The notes under the pieces were generated by a model. That model made no database searches, was not told the DNA's origin, and saw only the letters and a program-made list of their open reading frames with translations. Positions 50,501 through 63,240 of a stretch of 64,000 nucleotides of DNA are shown in pieces. The translations under genes were made by a program, and so were the position numbers. The stretch's first letter is position 1. The number at the start of each line of letters is the position of its first letter. The stretch is from Atopsyche davidsoni (lineage: Eukaryota > Arthropoda > Insecta > Trichoptera > Hydrobiosidae). The stretch is taken from assembly GCA_022113835.1 (NCBI GenBank), contig JAILWY010000019.1, positions 4,154,001-4,218,000 of the forward strand. Direction: 5' to 3'.

Positions 50501-52467
50501 TAGCACAAAGAAAACACTACATCCATCAACAAATCAAAACAATAACTAAAATAAAAAAAATCTTTAGTTTTTCTGAAATCTTCTATCGATATTGCATTAT
50601 AAAAATATAATACCTTTGTTTGATCGACTAATTCAATTAGCTGCAAAAAATCAGAAACAATCTCGCTTTACGGCTTCGGTAGCAACACGAATCTAATTGA
50701 AAATGATCTCCGACGCGGCTCAGAGCGCAAAACAAGCATTACGAGTTACACTTTGAGGTTTTTCCGGGGTAACACAGGCCCCAGCGGTACCCTTCTCGTG
50801 GGATTCCGCCGCGTCAAAGGAGAGGACTTTGATAACCCGGAAAATTGCATATAGTCTATACTACACTGCCAAGGGGAAGGCACCTCCGCTAACGAACACT
50901 CAGCCGGCTTTGTTACTTTATGGAAGAGGGCGTTCTGATACTCTTTTTTATCCGGAGATTGACGTTAATTCGTTTAAAAGGTTATACTTTGATCCAGGTG
51001 TATTTTTTGTTTTTTCCACAGAATGAACATGCGAAATTGAATATTTATTAAATTTAACTCCTTAGAGATAAATTAAATGAACAACAGGAGTTTATAAAGT
51101 TATACCCGATACAAGCTCATGTTATAATATCATATTTAATAATATCATAGGATATACAAGCTTTTGTGTTAAAGCTTTAAAAAGTATCAATTTTATTAAA
51201 ACATTTACTGGTGTTATTAAAAATATTTTCTGGGCATATGAAGAGTATTTAATAAAATATAGATATTTTCATACAATATGATGAAATAAAATATATGTTT
51301 CAATGAATACGCCGATTTTAAAGTCGGTATTCTATTTTTAATCATTTGATATCAAAACTTTTTTAAATAAACACAGGTATGCATCAGCAATCGACGTGTC
51401 TAACTTTTTGCAGGAAACTCTTCTTCACAAATTCCAATGTCATTAAAAAAATAAAATTTGATAAAAAAAATGTTTACCGTGTGGAATAACATATTACAGA
51501 AAAGATAACAATATGAGATGAGACTCGATCCACTGTTAACCTCATTCCTGTCAAAATACTTACGAAACAATAAAATAGAAATTGTTTTAGACGTATTCCA
51601 AATGAAAACACACGCCACTAACTCTCCTTTCGTAAAACTGCCAAGTCACATTCTTTGTCTGTAAGACGTACGCGAATCTGAAACGTATGTATTGTTAGCT
51701 GTTAACAAGAGTTTTGACAAGTATATATAATATAGAAATCCGTTTTTGCTATTATTAAGGTTTTAGTTTAAAGTACTAAGGATTAAGTTTAAAGTTTCAC
51801 GAGAAGATTTCTTTATTAATGTCTACTTTCATAGATTTCTTGAGCGTCTTAATTACTACGCTGCGGTGAAGATGATCACTCATAAATCTTAAGGACAGAC
51901 TGCAAGACACCGACTTGGGCAACATAGACAAGGCGGCAAGTTAAAAAACCATCTCGATGTTAATCTACTATCGTGATGGTCGAGACTTCGCTCGGGGGAA
52001 TAATAAAACCATGAAGATTAAAGACAGTAACATCAAAATTACAATTGTGATTAAATAATCAAAAGCAATATTAAAAGAGCAATCGGATCCCTCTCTAGAA
52101 GTTAACCTCCTTCAATAAAATATCCAAGCGAATCTCTTTCAATCCACATTTTTAACTACAAATGTTTTTATAAGTGTATATTTGTGTAATATTTTTGTAT
52201 TTTTAAACGTTCAATCTCCTCATACGACAGATGGCCTGTATCGCGCACCACATTTGAAAAAAAAAACTTAGTATGATAAATGACGCAGGTTGGCAAGAGT
52301 GCTTTGAGTCTCGTAGTGGAGTACTGAAGGGTTAGATTAGTATATCACGAGCGGTGCTCTTGGTATAATTGTACAGCTGACTCGATGCACAAAAATCGGG
52401 AAAAACGGTGGATGCAAAAATGGAATTTGTGTGTGTAATATTTCATATTTTCAAGAAAATAATTGAG

Positions 52468-52506
52468 CGATTTTTCCACGTGTTAATTTTTATTGGTGAC
52501 CGGTTT
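52468..52506 (-). repeat. Fragment of the same foldback family
   Basis: The plus strand carries GATTTTTCCAC, then TTAATTTTTATTGGTGACCGGTTT, which is the arm sequence in left-arm orientation with several changes. It breaks off where the hairpin should begin, so it is a truncated remnant. Confidence 0.6.
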
Positions 52507-52623
52507 GTAATATTTCATTGAATGTAATTAAAATATAACATTTCAAAATTGAAATACACCGCTCTATGAGCACACACTGAATAACGCTCGTAAACAAAAT
52601 TACATCGAAAAAAAAGTTTTTTT

Positions 52624-52734
52624 GGCCGTTATAGCGAAACATTTTAGGCCGTATATCGAAAACGTGCCATAATTGAAAAGGGCCGTTATAGCGAACGGCC
52701 GTATAATGAGCGGCCGTATAGCGAGGTATAGGTG
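52624..52734. repeat. Array of GGCCGTATAGCGA-like units, possible Tigger/pogo-type end
   Basis: Five degenerate copies of a GGCCGTTATAGCGA / GGCCGTATAGCGA unit occur in 111 bp. Read inverted, the outer end is TACACCTATACCTCGCTATA. The GGTATACCTCG-type end followed by repeated CGCT-TATA units recalls the subterminal design of Tigger/pogo elements. A partner terminus is not clear: a weak TACACCGCTCTATGAGCA lies at about 52556-52573. The segment contains no transposase. Confidence 0.4.
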
Positions 52735-55700
52735 TATTACTGAGCATACACTCCTCGATATATATTTTTATTATAAGATGACTCAAATGAAATCCATACA
52801 CTAAAAATATTTTATTAATTTAAAAATAATACAAAAGCTACAAAATGAAAGCTCCCGTGAAACAATAAAAAAAACACATTCTTAAATTAAAACTACAAAA
52901 GCTAGGAAACTGTATTAAGCTCTTTCCGCAGACCGAGGAGCGATGCATGTCTCCACGGTTAGCTGGCTTTCTTGGAAAAATGTATCATATGTAAGGAAGC
53001 AGAAGGACTAAGATTACTAGTGAGCTGGATGCAATTGTTGAGCTATTTGCGTCCGAACACAAATAGACAACAATACGACCGGCCGATATACGAGAGGAAA
53101 TAGAATATTATCTTGGACAAGAGAATTTTCGAACCAAATATTTTTATATAGAATACTGTAGCTTACGGCACTCAGAAATATTTTCCTGGGAGAAAAAAAC
53201 AAGTTTAACCAGTGTAGATAATATTCAAGGAAAAGCTTCGTTGGAATAAATTCGAGGAGATTCAACTTTAGCAAAGCACGCGAGCCCTCGTCACCGCCCG
53301 GAGACGCCCACCTGACATACGGACGACCGTCAAATCCAATTTGCAGAAGCGTGAGAGAGATGACGCAGAGGCATCCGAACGTACACACACCGCTATTTAT
53401 ATTTCACATATTAATTTTCAAGCATTTTGAAAAATTTAATTTATGGCTAAAATTACAACAACAGAAATAGCTAGTATTACTTTATTCAATATAAAATTGC
53501 AAATTCACAGATAATAAAAAAGTTTAATTTTTATATTATACAAATTAAAAATAGTCATCGGCTGAAAGATTAATATAACACTCGAGGCGAGATATTCAAA
53601 ATTGAAAGCCATTGAAAATAAAAATTCCAATCAAATATTACTTACATTGAAATAAGTTCAATAGGCTATTTTTATAATCTGTAGGGTAACACGTATTGTT
53701 AACATAATGAAAACAAAACACGACAAGCTTTTTTTGCACATGCGAAAACAGAGGTGAACGTCAGATTTCAGTAAATTTTTTGTTTCGCATTTTTACGCAC
53801 GCGTTACAAATCTAACGCTACCGAACGACAAGATGCGCGGCGGGTCTGAAAGTAGAGATGAAGGAAAAGGATTGACAAATATTTACCATTTAACACAAGG
53901 GTAAGACCGTGAGGCCCTTTTAGATATCAGAACAACTGTAAACGGCGAATCTGATACGTCAGCCGATTTATCGAACTGGAGATATACAGCTAGCACTACG
54001 AAAAATTGCATAAACAATTTAACTCGAGTCGCGTGATTCAAGATCGATATTGAAATCGGCGCTACTCATGGTGAGGGTCGTTCAGTTTCATGTTTAAGCG
54101 ATTCGTAATAAACAACGAAGGTATTAGCTCTATTTCATGTACTGGCACCTTGTGCAAGACAAAGAGACGAAATACGTTCAATACTCAATAATTTGATAAG
54201 CGGTTCGTAGAATAACTTCAACACTATTACTATTTTGAATGTACTATCGAACTATAAACCGGTTTATAAAAAATAAAATAAAATAATTCTTATGAAATGA
54301 TAAAGCTACATACTTTTCGAGCAATAAAGAATAACTGAGCTCATAAATACGGTTGACAGATTAAATTCTCGCTTGAGGTAGGTCGAGGCATTGAAGAATC
54401 CGGGCATCTTGCCTTGTATAAATATTTACCTTTTAATATTTATTACCCCATTCAGAATGTAACTGCTTTTTATATAATTTATTTTAGAAATTTTTTTACT
54501 GTTAAACATTTATTTTTTCAGAGAAATAAAACTAGTCAATTTATCTTGCTCTGCAGATAAAGTTAATGCAAATATCAAATTGTCTGTCTTTTTCAACAAA
54601 TCTAGATATTTACAGCAGTAATACTTCTTACTAGTTCCGCTGCTCCCTTCAGTCTACTGAAATTAATATGTCGGACGCGCCAGGCCAAAATCCACAATAC
54701 ATCGTTAGATTTATTATCATATCAAACAAACTTCAGACAATAAAAAAATCTTTAGTTTTAATATTAGATGTGTTCCTGTACAGATTACATACAATAGATA
54801 TATATTTAATTTAAAAGCGAATTCAGGACAAAGCGCTTAAGTATACAACAAGCCTTAAAGAAGAGAAGATATAATTCATTGAAAGTAACATACAAAAAAA
54901 TCGTGCAACACCTGAAGGTAATTATTTTGGCATGTAACTAAAAAACTATCTTTTTGAAATGCGACATAAAAAAAACTTCTGCCTTACAATTAAATGAACA
55001 AAAAGCATATATATATTTTTTAAGATTTTTTAAAAATTACCCTTTATAAAGACAAATAACAATATATAACTTTTAATAAAATAAAAAAATATATTGTTAA
55101 GGGATTGGGCGATTACTTTGTAAAGATCCATTGTAAAGATGAATGAAACGTATTTTGTTATTATCATGAATTTATTTTAAAGCATACTCATGTGAAGTAA
55201 TAAAAAACCTTTCATTTATCAAATATATATATATAAAGTTGGAAAATGAAGAACGTTGCGATGAATACGTTTTTCTTTAATAATAAAAGAATCCATAAAA
55301 TGCGCTGGCATCTTGAATAAATTTGAAAACATCCTTTAGAAATTGGCTGTAAATCAGAAGAAACTGCAAGCAGAAATGCAATTAGGTTTAAGAAGAGATA
55401 TCATATCTCAAGTATTCTGTAAAAAAAAATACGGAAGCGAAAAGTTTTTCCATCGTTTTTGCCTCTGAGGCGCTTTAGCAATGATAAAAGTCCTACCATG
55501 GTTACCTTTCATCACACAAATAGCTACTTAGCATTTATTTATTTTCCTTGTGATAACGACTTACGAAGTTTTTTTATATTAAATAACTAATGCATATCGT
55601 GAAGTTCAGAAAAAATATTTTTGCAATTCAGGAAATATATTTTTTAATAACGATGCATAAAATCAGGACCAAAGGTCTAAAAAGTAATGAATTTTATAAT

Positions 55701-58700
55701 TATGTACTAATCGTATATATTTATGTTGTTAAAATTATAGACGGCGTATATCCAGCAAAAGGAATGAAATCTACCTTTTAAAAAAGCGACTCACGAATTT
55801 GGAAAATGTGGAGCTCAATATAAATTTGTTAGTCGCGGGCAGACTCGATGTATCATAGTTATCAAAAGGCCGTCGTCTGGGATGAGTGGGCTATACAAAA
55901 ATGTCACATAAAGAGAAACGGTCGTGGTATAAATCACCCCGTGCGAAAAATGTTATCGAAATGTATGGGCAAAAGGGGATACGGGGCATGAAGGAAGCAC
56001 TCACGTATGATTAGCATTGAAACTTTTTACTTCAGACTTAAATGGCATCGAAGTTCTTTTCCAGTCAAATGGTAACTACATATGCAATTTGGCGAGAGAA
56101 GATAAACATTCCAGTTGCTCCACGTTTCCATCACCTGTCTCCAGTCACACTCAAACTGCAATTAGCCCATAGCTCCGGTTCGTGTCGCGGCCATGTCGTC
56201 ACCTCAGCACCTAAGCCACACGCATGTGCACTGGCAGAGTAATATTCCTTTTGGCATATAATAGAGTAGCGGACGTCTCTTTGACAGGAGACTGCAGCAA
56301 GATGAAGTGAGATAGACCCCAGACACCTGTCGCCAGTTTAGATCTAATTGCATTTATGCGAATCCATTTAAATGCAAGTAGTGTTATCTTAGTAATTATG
56401 TGTTGTGCGGTAATAGACCAGAGTGACAAGGAACATCCGTCGACCAACGTGTCTGGGACCTTGCAGAGGCTTCATGGCTGAGATTTTGTGATACTTTAAA
56501 GGATAAAAAAAAATTGTAAGATCTCATTTTAACATAATGAAGATGATCATGTAAATTATGTCATGTACAAAATTAACTTTGTAATAGTAACTAAAACATA
56601 AATAACGGTGTCCGCGACAAGAAGCAATAAAGAAGATTTATCTTCGCACGAAGTAAACAGACCTCGCCTGTTTGCGAATTTTATGTTGGCGAGCAAGTAT
56701 GGAAAATGTTTTCTGAATGAATTGCCTCCCTTTGAAAGCATTAAAACACAATTTATCAGAAACATTTTGAACCTAATTTGCAGAGCGCACACAAAAACGA
56801 TACTGTGATTAAAACAGCCCGAATATGGAAATAGAAATAAATGTAAATAGGCAAATTGGTGGGTTAACTCTTAAATGCTCTAAAGCCTATCTGGGTAATC
56901 TCATTCTTTGCTGTATGAACGAATCTACTCCTCTCTTCAATGTCAGATAACGACGCACTTCTCTTACATCTAAATACGAAAACTATATATCAATACATAG
57001 TATATCTAATTAAAAATCATGAATGTACAACGAAATAAAAAATATTGCCATTAAATAAGTCGTTTTCGTATGCGTATCTATTATTATAAATGCGGGTTTA
57101 AAAAAACTTATTTTCAGAATGTTTTAAAAATTGTTGGCACGAGAGGTGACAATATTATTTCGCTTACAACTCTGTCGCGCGACCGGCATGCGGCACGACG
57201 GAGCTTCGGCGTGAGGGCCGTCGAGCGGTACTGAATTTCTCAAATATCTGCCGGATATTGTTGCAGGGCGCTCTACAGCGGACGGTCACTGTGAATACGG
57301 TTCACTTAATTAAAAAATATATTTAATTGTCTACACAACAAGTGTAGTCTCCAATGGTGTACGACGTTTCTTATCAAGAGCAAGCATAGCGTTCGGTCCG
57401 CGTGTCTCGTGAAGTTCAATAGAAGCAGTAGTGAAGGCTTATCGATGCCTGGCAGGGCGCGCATTAGCGGGCGACCGTCGGACAGATGTCCCCGGACGCT
57501 GGACTCGCGCCCGACCGCTGATTGACAGTCCTGATGCACGCGCCCGAAATACCCCGCCAGACAATCGCCAGTAGGAAGTAGGCCCGCGAGGAATCCTCCG
57601 CCCGCTCTCTTGAGTAATTACGCTCAGAAATATTTTACAGATTATTTTTCACATCTAGACATATATCACGAAGCGTGCGGATGCGGCCTTGCAGACTTAA
57701 ATAATGTAGTAAACGGAATCCGGTCTAAGAAACACATTTAAAAAAAACACACCCGAATGACTTAGGATACGAATATAGTATATTCTCTTTCTGCGCCGCG
57801 TCAGTTATGAAAATTAGTAGGCGGGTAACCCGTTAAACTTTACGGGTAAAGTGAAAAGCACAGAAAATGTTTTGAATTTCTTGATAGCCCTACGGATAAA
57901 CCCTCATACTTCCTCTCGAGATATAATAGTTTACGTTCACGTAACATCTAATAAGTGCAAGTGAACACAGACGCCTTTGTTGAAGAAATTTGGCTACACT
58001 TAAGATAGAAGATAATAATGCTGATACTGAAACTGAGATCGAAAACACAATATTTATTTATATACTGCTGAAGTTGCAAAAACAAAGCTAAATGAATCCA
58101 TGGTCATAAAATAATGCCTTAATAATATAAATTTCAATCACAAGTGGTTTTTAAAAATAATGTTTAATTTATAGATCGATATCTCTTCGTCGTTAAAATG
58201 GCAAGATTTTGAATTAAAGGCACTTTTAAAAAACTGATTTTGAAATTAGACAATAAAAATATACTAACGTGACGTTTATAAAAATTGAGACATTTTCTCG
58301 AAAGAAAAACTCGCTTCCTTTGCGCTACCGGTAAACAAAAAAGTCAAGAAGTCTTAAAAAAATATATATAAAACTGCTATTTTATGAATAATTCAGGAAT
58401 GTCTGAGTTCCGACGGGGAATTTCCCACGGCGGCTCCCTACAGATGGCGCGCCACCTCTATTTAAATATCTGCTTCGATTCCTCCGCTTGCTTTTCTTCG
58501 AGCCAGCGACACGGCACCATATGTCGTTTTATATCGAAAAGCGAAATAATTTATAATTGACAGTACTCTGCAGCCAGAATAGAGAAAGATAAAGTTTCAA
58601 AACAAAACATCAAATACAAAATAAATCGTTTGATTGCTCGGGCGATTAGATAATTGTTACTAAGGAAATCCTCGCGCGACTGCGACAGTAAGCACCGGTG

Positions 58701-59817
58701 TCAACATGCGCGCCCATGTATCACAAGACAGAATGCACTGCTGCTATTTAGACATCAAAGAAGCAAGAGCTCGCGTCTGCGAATGCTGCAGCGAGCAGAC
58801 GGTCGCTGTGGGTGCACTGCAAATAACAACCCAAAAATGCATTAAAAATACAATTTATAATAAATAGGTGTACTGCAAAATAAATAATAAGAATATATAT
58901 TCAGTCAATAACTGTTAAAAAGCAAAAAAATACAAGTAATCTACTTTAAATAAAGAAACATAAAGGAAAAATTATTAGTGCTATCTATAATTTCAATAAA
59001 TAAACAACAGCTAAAAGGTGTCTGTTTTAAAAAATACTTATAATCTAATCGGAGTAAGTCGTAACGACAAAACCCAACATATCTCAAAACCACAATGCCT
59101 GCTCGTGTCAAGTGTGCTTGAAATTTGAATGGCACCTGAATTAAGCCGTAAATAAATTGCATACCCTCGTAAAATACTGTTTTTGTGCCAAATGCGATCA
59201 CTCTTTTTGAAAACCTATAACAATATATATTAAAAAGAAGTTTTTTTGTAAATTTAGTAGACACAACAAAAAAAAACCTATTTTAATTTGCATTAACACA
59301 GGCATACTTTTTTTATCACGTATGTATTACCGTTTATTGTATAAAATGATACTGAATAAAATAATGAACACTTAAGCATCAAGCGGGTTATCTATAACTT
59401 TATTCTATTTTCTCGCTGAAATAAATAAATTCGAAAACTTGAAAAACTGCCTTAAAAAAAAGTCCGCAAAAGGCAACTCATACAAAACGTTTTCTTTTCC
59501 GAAGTGGTACTTTCCATCAGTATGCGAGCGTCTCGAGCGTACCGTATTTATATCAAACGCTTCCCGGTCGAACAGACAGATTTGTGGCCATCAAGCTGTC
59601 CACAACGCATGGACGGGAACTTATGTCGCTAGTATCTATCTAGGAATCACTGTGATACATTACATAAAGTTAAAATCTATATGGAAAGTCAATTACCAAA
59701 GTGAATAACTCGGAAATAAAAATCCAAGGTAGTAAGATTTTAATTAAAATTACTGTGCTATGCACACAAAAAAAATAAATGTATATACTAAAATATATAT
59801 GTATACGATGATAGCGG

Positions 59818-59818
<1 letters not shown>

Positions 59819-59892
<74 letters not shown>
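59819..59892. repeat. Pure AT microsatellite
   Basis: About 37 uninterrupted AT units. No element borders it. Confidence 0.95.
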
Positions 59893-59893
<1 letters not shown>

Positions 59894-60579
59894 CATCGTG
59901 ACAGATAATAATTATAAATCACGTAAGCTTTGTTGGGAATATTTTATTATGCACTGAACACCTGCGAGTGTTTATAGACCGCGAGAGCAGAGCAGGATCA
60001 TTAGATTTGTTGATGATGCAATAAATGTCGCGAGCTTTCGCAGCTTGCTTTTTGTACGCGAACCGCAAGAACGAGATGGCCGCAGCTCTTACTTAAAGCA
60101 ATATGCATTTACCAAGTTGCACATTTCTTAGTTCCCTGTTTACATTGAATGCGTCTCTCGGCCATAAACTTTCATACCTTAAGTAGTGTGTTAATTTTTT
60201 TACGAACAAACGAAGAATCAAGAATCAGCTAATAATGATATAATTTCGTTAGTAACCGTACCCACATACGGAGGAGTTGGAAGAAGGCTATAGTGTTAAC
60301 CAATAAAAAAAAAAAATTTAAACACCCGATAATTGCGTTGAGTTTAGCACTTTTGACGAAATAACCACTAGCGAGAACAAAACAAACTTCTTTTGGTTTG
60401 AAAAAATTGATTCAGTCACAAGTCTCTGACCTAATGAATTGATAATAACTCCTTATACTTAGCATAATTCTCTATTTCCCGCCCAAGGCAGGCAAAGTTT
60501 AGAATAATTCTCACACAGGTCGCATAAACAAGTCCGTGCGGAGCCGCGGAGGCGAGAGGAGAGCAACCCGCCCTGACTT

Positions 60580-60626
60580 ATGGATCGGCGAGGCGAGAGT
60601 TATGGCGCGACTCGGGACGCTCGCGA
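60580..60626 (+). CDS. Speculative first coding exon, plus strand
   Basis: Within a GC-rich island an ATG opens MDRRGESYGATRDAR and runs directly into GTAAGTAAA, a very good donor. Upstream are purine-rich GGCGAGAG repeats. No partner exon was found. A chance GTAAGT is plausible. Confidence 0.12.
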
Positions 60627-60884
60627 GTAAGTAAATATATTGGCGCCTCGCATACCGTGAGGCTGATATCTTGCAAGTTTAGACCCATGGCGCGTGTACT
60701 CGAACCTTCATAATAATGCTATGATTTATGGTGTAAATAAAATACTTATGAGAAAAGTTTACTTGCTCCTAAAAATAACTACTATCGATTTTAACGATAC
60801 GTGCCGAATGGCCATAACATAGATTTCTCCATATTGTACGTTTTATCATGTAAAAATTATATTAATCAAAGTTATATAGAAAAA

Positions 60885-60887
<3 letters not shown>

Positions 60888-60931
<44 letters not shown>

Positions 60932-61025
60932 ACGCACACGCACACGCACACGCACACGCACACGCACACGCACACGCACACGCACACGCACACGCACACG
61001 CACACGCACACGCACACGCACACGC
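60888..61025. repeat. (AC)n followed by (CGCACA)n satellite
   Basis: About 16 AC units pass into about 17.5 perfect CGCACA units (60921-61025), then GCTGACGCACGCGCGCGCGC. The whole is alternating purine-pyrimidine and CpG-dense, in strong contrast to its AT-rich setting. Translations of this block (Thr-His or Thr-Arg repeats) are artefacts. Confidence 0.95.
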
Positions 61026-62661
61026 TGACGCACGCGCGCGCGCTTAGTCAAATGTCGCGTATGTGTATAGTTTAGTCAAAGCTTAAAATAAAACATACAG
61101 GGAGAAAACACATACTCAACAGTGGCAGTGCACGTTCCGTGAATTGTTGAATAAGTTTTATTTGCAGTGATTAAGCAGCGTCCCCTAGGTCAAGATACCG
61201 TGAGACAATAAAGTCGAGCCCGAGGCACGCGCCACTGCGGGCGGGCCGCTGCGCGCGTGGGCGGTACATGTATCCAACCTGTGACTGTCTGCCAAGAATC
61301 TGCGGCGACTCCCATATGAATCATCGTAATCAAAGTCTCTGCATGTATTCATTATTGATGAGTCAATAGTACTCAAAACGTACCGCGCTATTGACGAGAA
61401 CGACACGAGACTGCGTAAGCATTGTTAACTTTATTATAAATACAATTCATAACATTTTATACTACTGAATAAAAAATGCTAGATGGAATACAATCGTAGT
61501 ATATAATATCAACCTATATAAATAAAAGTTTTCAATAATATGACGTAATATAGGATTGAACATGTTGAATGCTTCACACCCTGAAAGCCGCACGAGTGCA
61601 CTGAACTCTGCTGTCGCTGCTGAATATCAATAGCTTGTTAATTATATTTTTTTAATTATACATAACATTATTATATAATTTTTTTGATTATATTCCATTC
61701 GAGATATGACAGGTTATAATCGCAAAAACAAATATATAAATTAAAACAAACTCAACGCACTGGGCCAAACGTATCATACAAATTACAAATAATTGGGCAA
61801 ATAACGCAGTAGCCAATCATCTAAAAATGCACACTCGCACAGCTGGCCGAATGACGTTAATAGCCGGCGAGACCGACAGATGCGCGAGCGCCGTGCACCT
61901 TCCCGGGGAACAGCTCTCGGGCGCGTACTCATCGCAAGCGTCAAATGCACTCTGCTATATGTTGGCTAATTAAAATTTACGACCTACGATGATTCTAGAG
62001 CCATTAACTTCGTGTGAATATTTATTAGAAAGCATGTAAATTATGTGATGAATCACGAAGCAGTTGATGCGAACGTTTGTCCTCCTTCCTTTTATTTTTA
62101 TGTTATTGCAACTACAAGACTTATCCTATTTCCCGAAACATTAAAAAATGATTCATTCCTCGCAAGCGTTATGATAGATATGAACAAAAAATATTTATAT
62201 TCATTATTTATTAAGAATTATTTGAAGTTAATGTATAAAATAATACAATAAGATGTTAAAAAAGTTTAGAACACGGTGAAATAAATTTAAAACAAAGCCT
62301 TTCTAGTATTTTCTATAATATTAAAATGCTCCCGTGCTGCATTAAGTTGTATATCGAATGACATGCCGTGCGCAGGGTACGGAACAAATAACACTCGTAC
62401 ATATCCCAGGAGGAGCGCCACGGTGGAAGAGAAGGTATTATTTATTTCGATATTAGAATTTGTTTACTCACTCAACCACTAACATATTTTATGTAAAGTT
62501 CAAATTATAAATGATTACGAGTACAGTGTAAAACGGCAGTGTGCGTACTGCTCCGCCCTGTTAGCATTGGACGTCGATATAAACGGATTTAGTATTAGCA
62601 TAATCTATAATTTATGGAAATCCTTACGCTCGTTTCATATTTCCCAACTCTGTTTATTTCT

Positions 62662-62692
62662 ACTGGAATATTACCTCCACTAATATTCCAGT
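62662..62692. repeat. Perfect 11-bp hairpin
   Basis: ACTGGAATATT and AATATTCCAGT with a nine-base loop. Confidence 0.85.
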
Positions 62693-63209
62693 TACTCGAG
62701 CACCGAGTTTTCAACGTCAGTTTCGTAACCAAGGGATGTGAAGTGAGTACATCAATAGTTTCCACAAACAACGAAAGAAAATAAATTTAATTAGAATAAA
62801 TAAATTAATTTGATAGGTAGTTATTATTAACACAATTTAGCCATGAACTTTCATTTCAGGGTAAGTATCAAAACTAATTTATACTGTCAAACATCAGTTC
62901 AATTAGATAGAGGTGAAAAAAGCAGAAGCCCACCTGAAATCACGATTAATAATTGAATCGAAGCGGCAAATTGTAGGTGGCTCGTGAGGCGGAGCAGTAT
63001 GGCCGCCGCGCCGCCCGGCCCGGGAGCGACGCGAGGAATATAATACGCGGTGTCTATATCGACAAACAGCTTTTCGGCGATTTGCTTTTCTGATAAATCA
63101 ATTAAATGTTTTGAACTCAAATTTTGCGTAACCATTGTGGATACGCGTGGTCTGTAGATTCATGATTACAGAAAGTAATCTGTATTTTAGATTTGAAAAT
63201 AATTATAAA

Positions 63210-63240
63210 CCATATTATACTCATTATTCGTATAATATGG
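63210..63240. repeat. Perfect 11-bp hairpin
   Basis: CCATATTATAC and GTATAATATGG with a nine-base loop, about 520 bp from the hairpin at 62662 and of identical stem and loop lengths. Confidence 0.85.

Larger units (their letters stand above)
37216..52440 (-). other. Upstream intronic region, part 2
   Basis: No exon of the host gene was recognised. The region holds an imperfect hairpin (38707-38761), a recursive-splice-like AG/GT junction (39891/39892), GC-richer islands near 40330-40510, 43620-43760, 46550-46750, 48720-48880, 50020-50130 and 50700-50830, and the coding-like frame 44277-44594. The plus-strand frame at 40289-40534 covers one island and contains a short perfect hairpin (CCCCC-ATCA-GGGGG type) near 40399-40412; I do not think it is a gene. 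The rest is AT-rich and featureless to me. Confidence 0.5.

Noticed and set aside
53017..53388. 123-codon minus-strand frame
   Set aside because: No recognisable domain, and the second half is hydrophobic AT-rich translation; probably chance.
60801..61028. Thr-His and Thr-Arg repeat frame
   Set aside because: Translation of the (AC)n and (CGCACA)n satellite.
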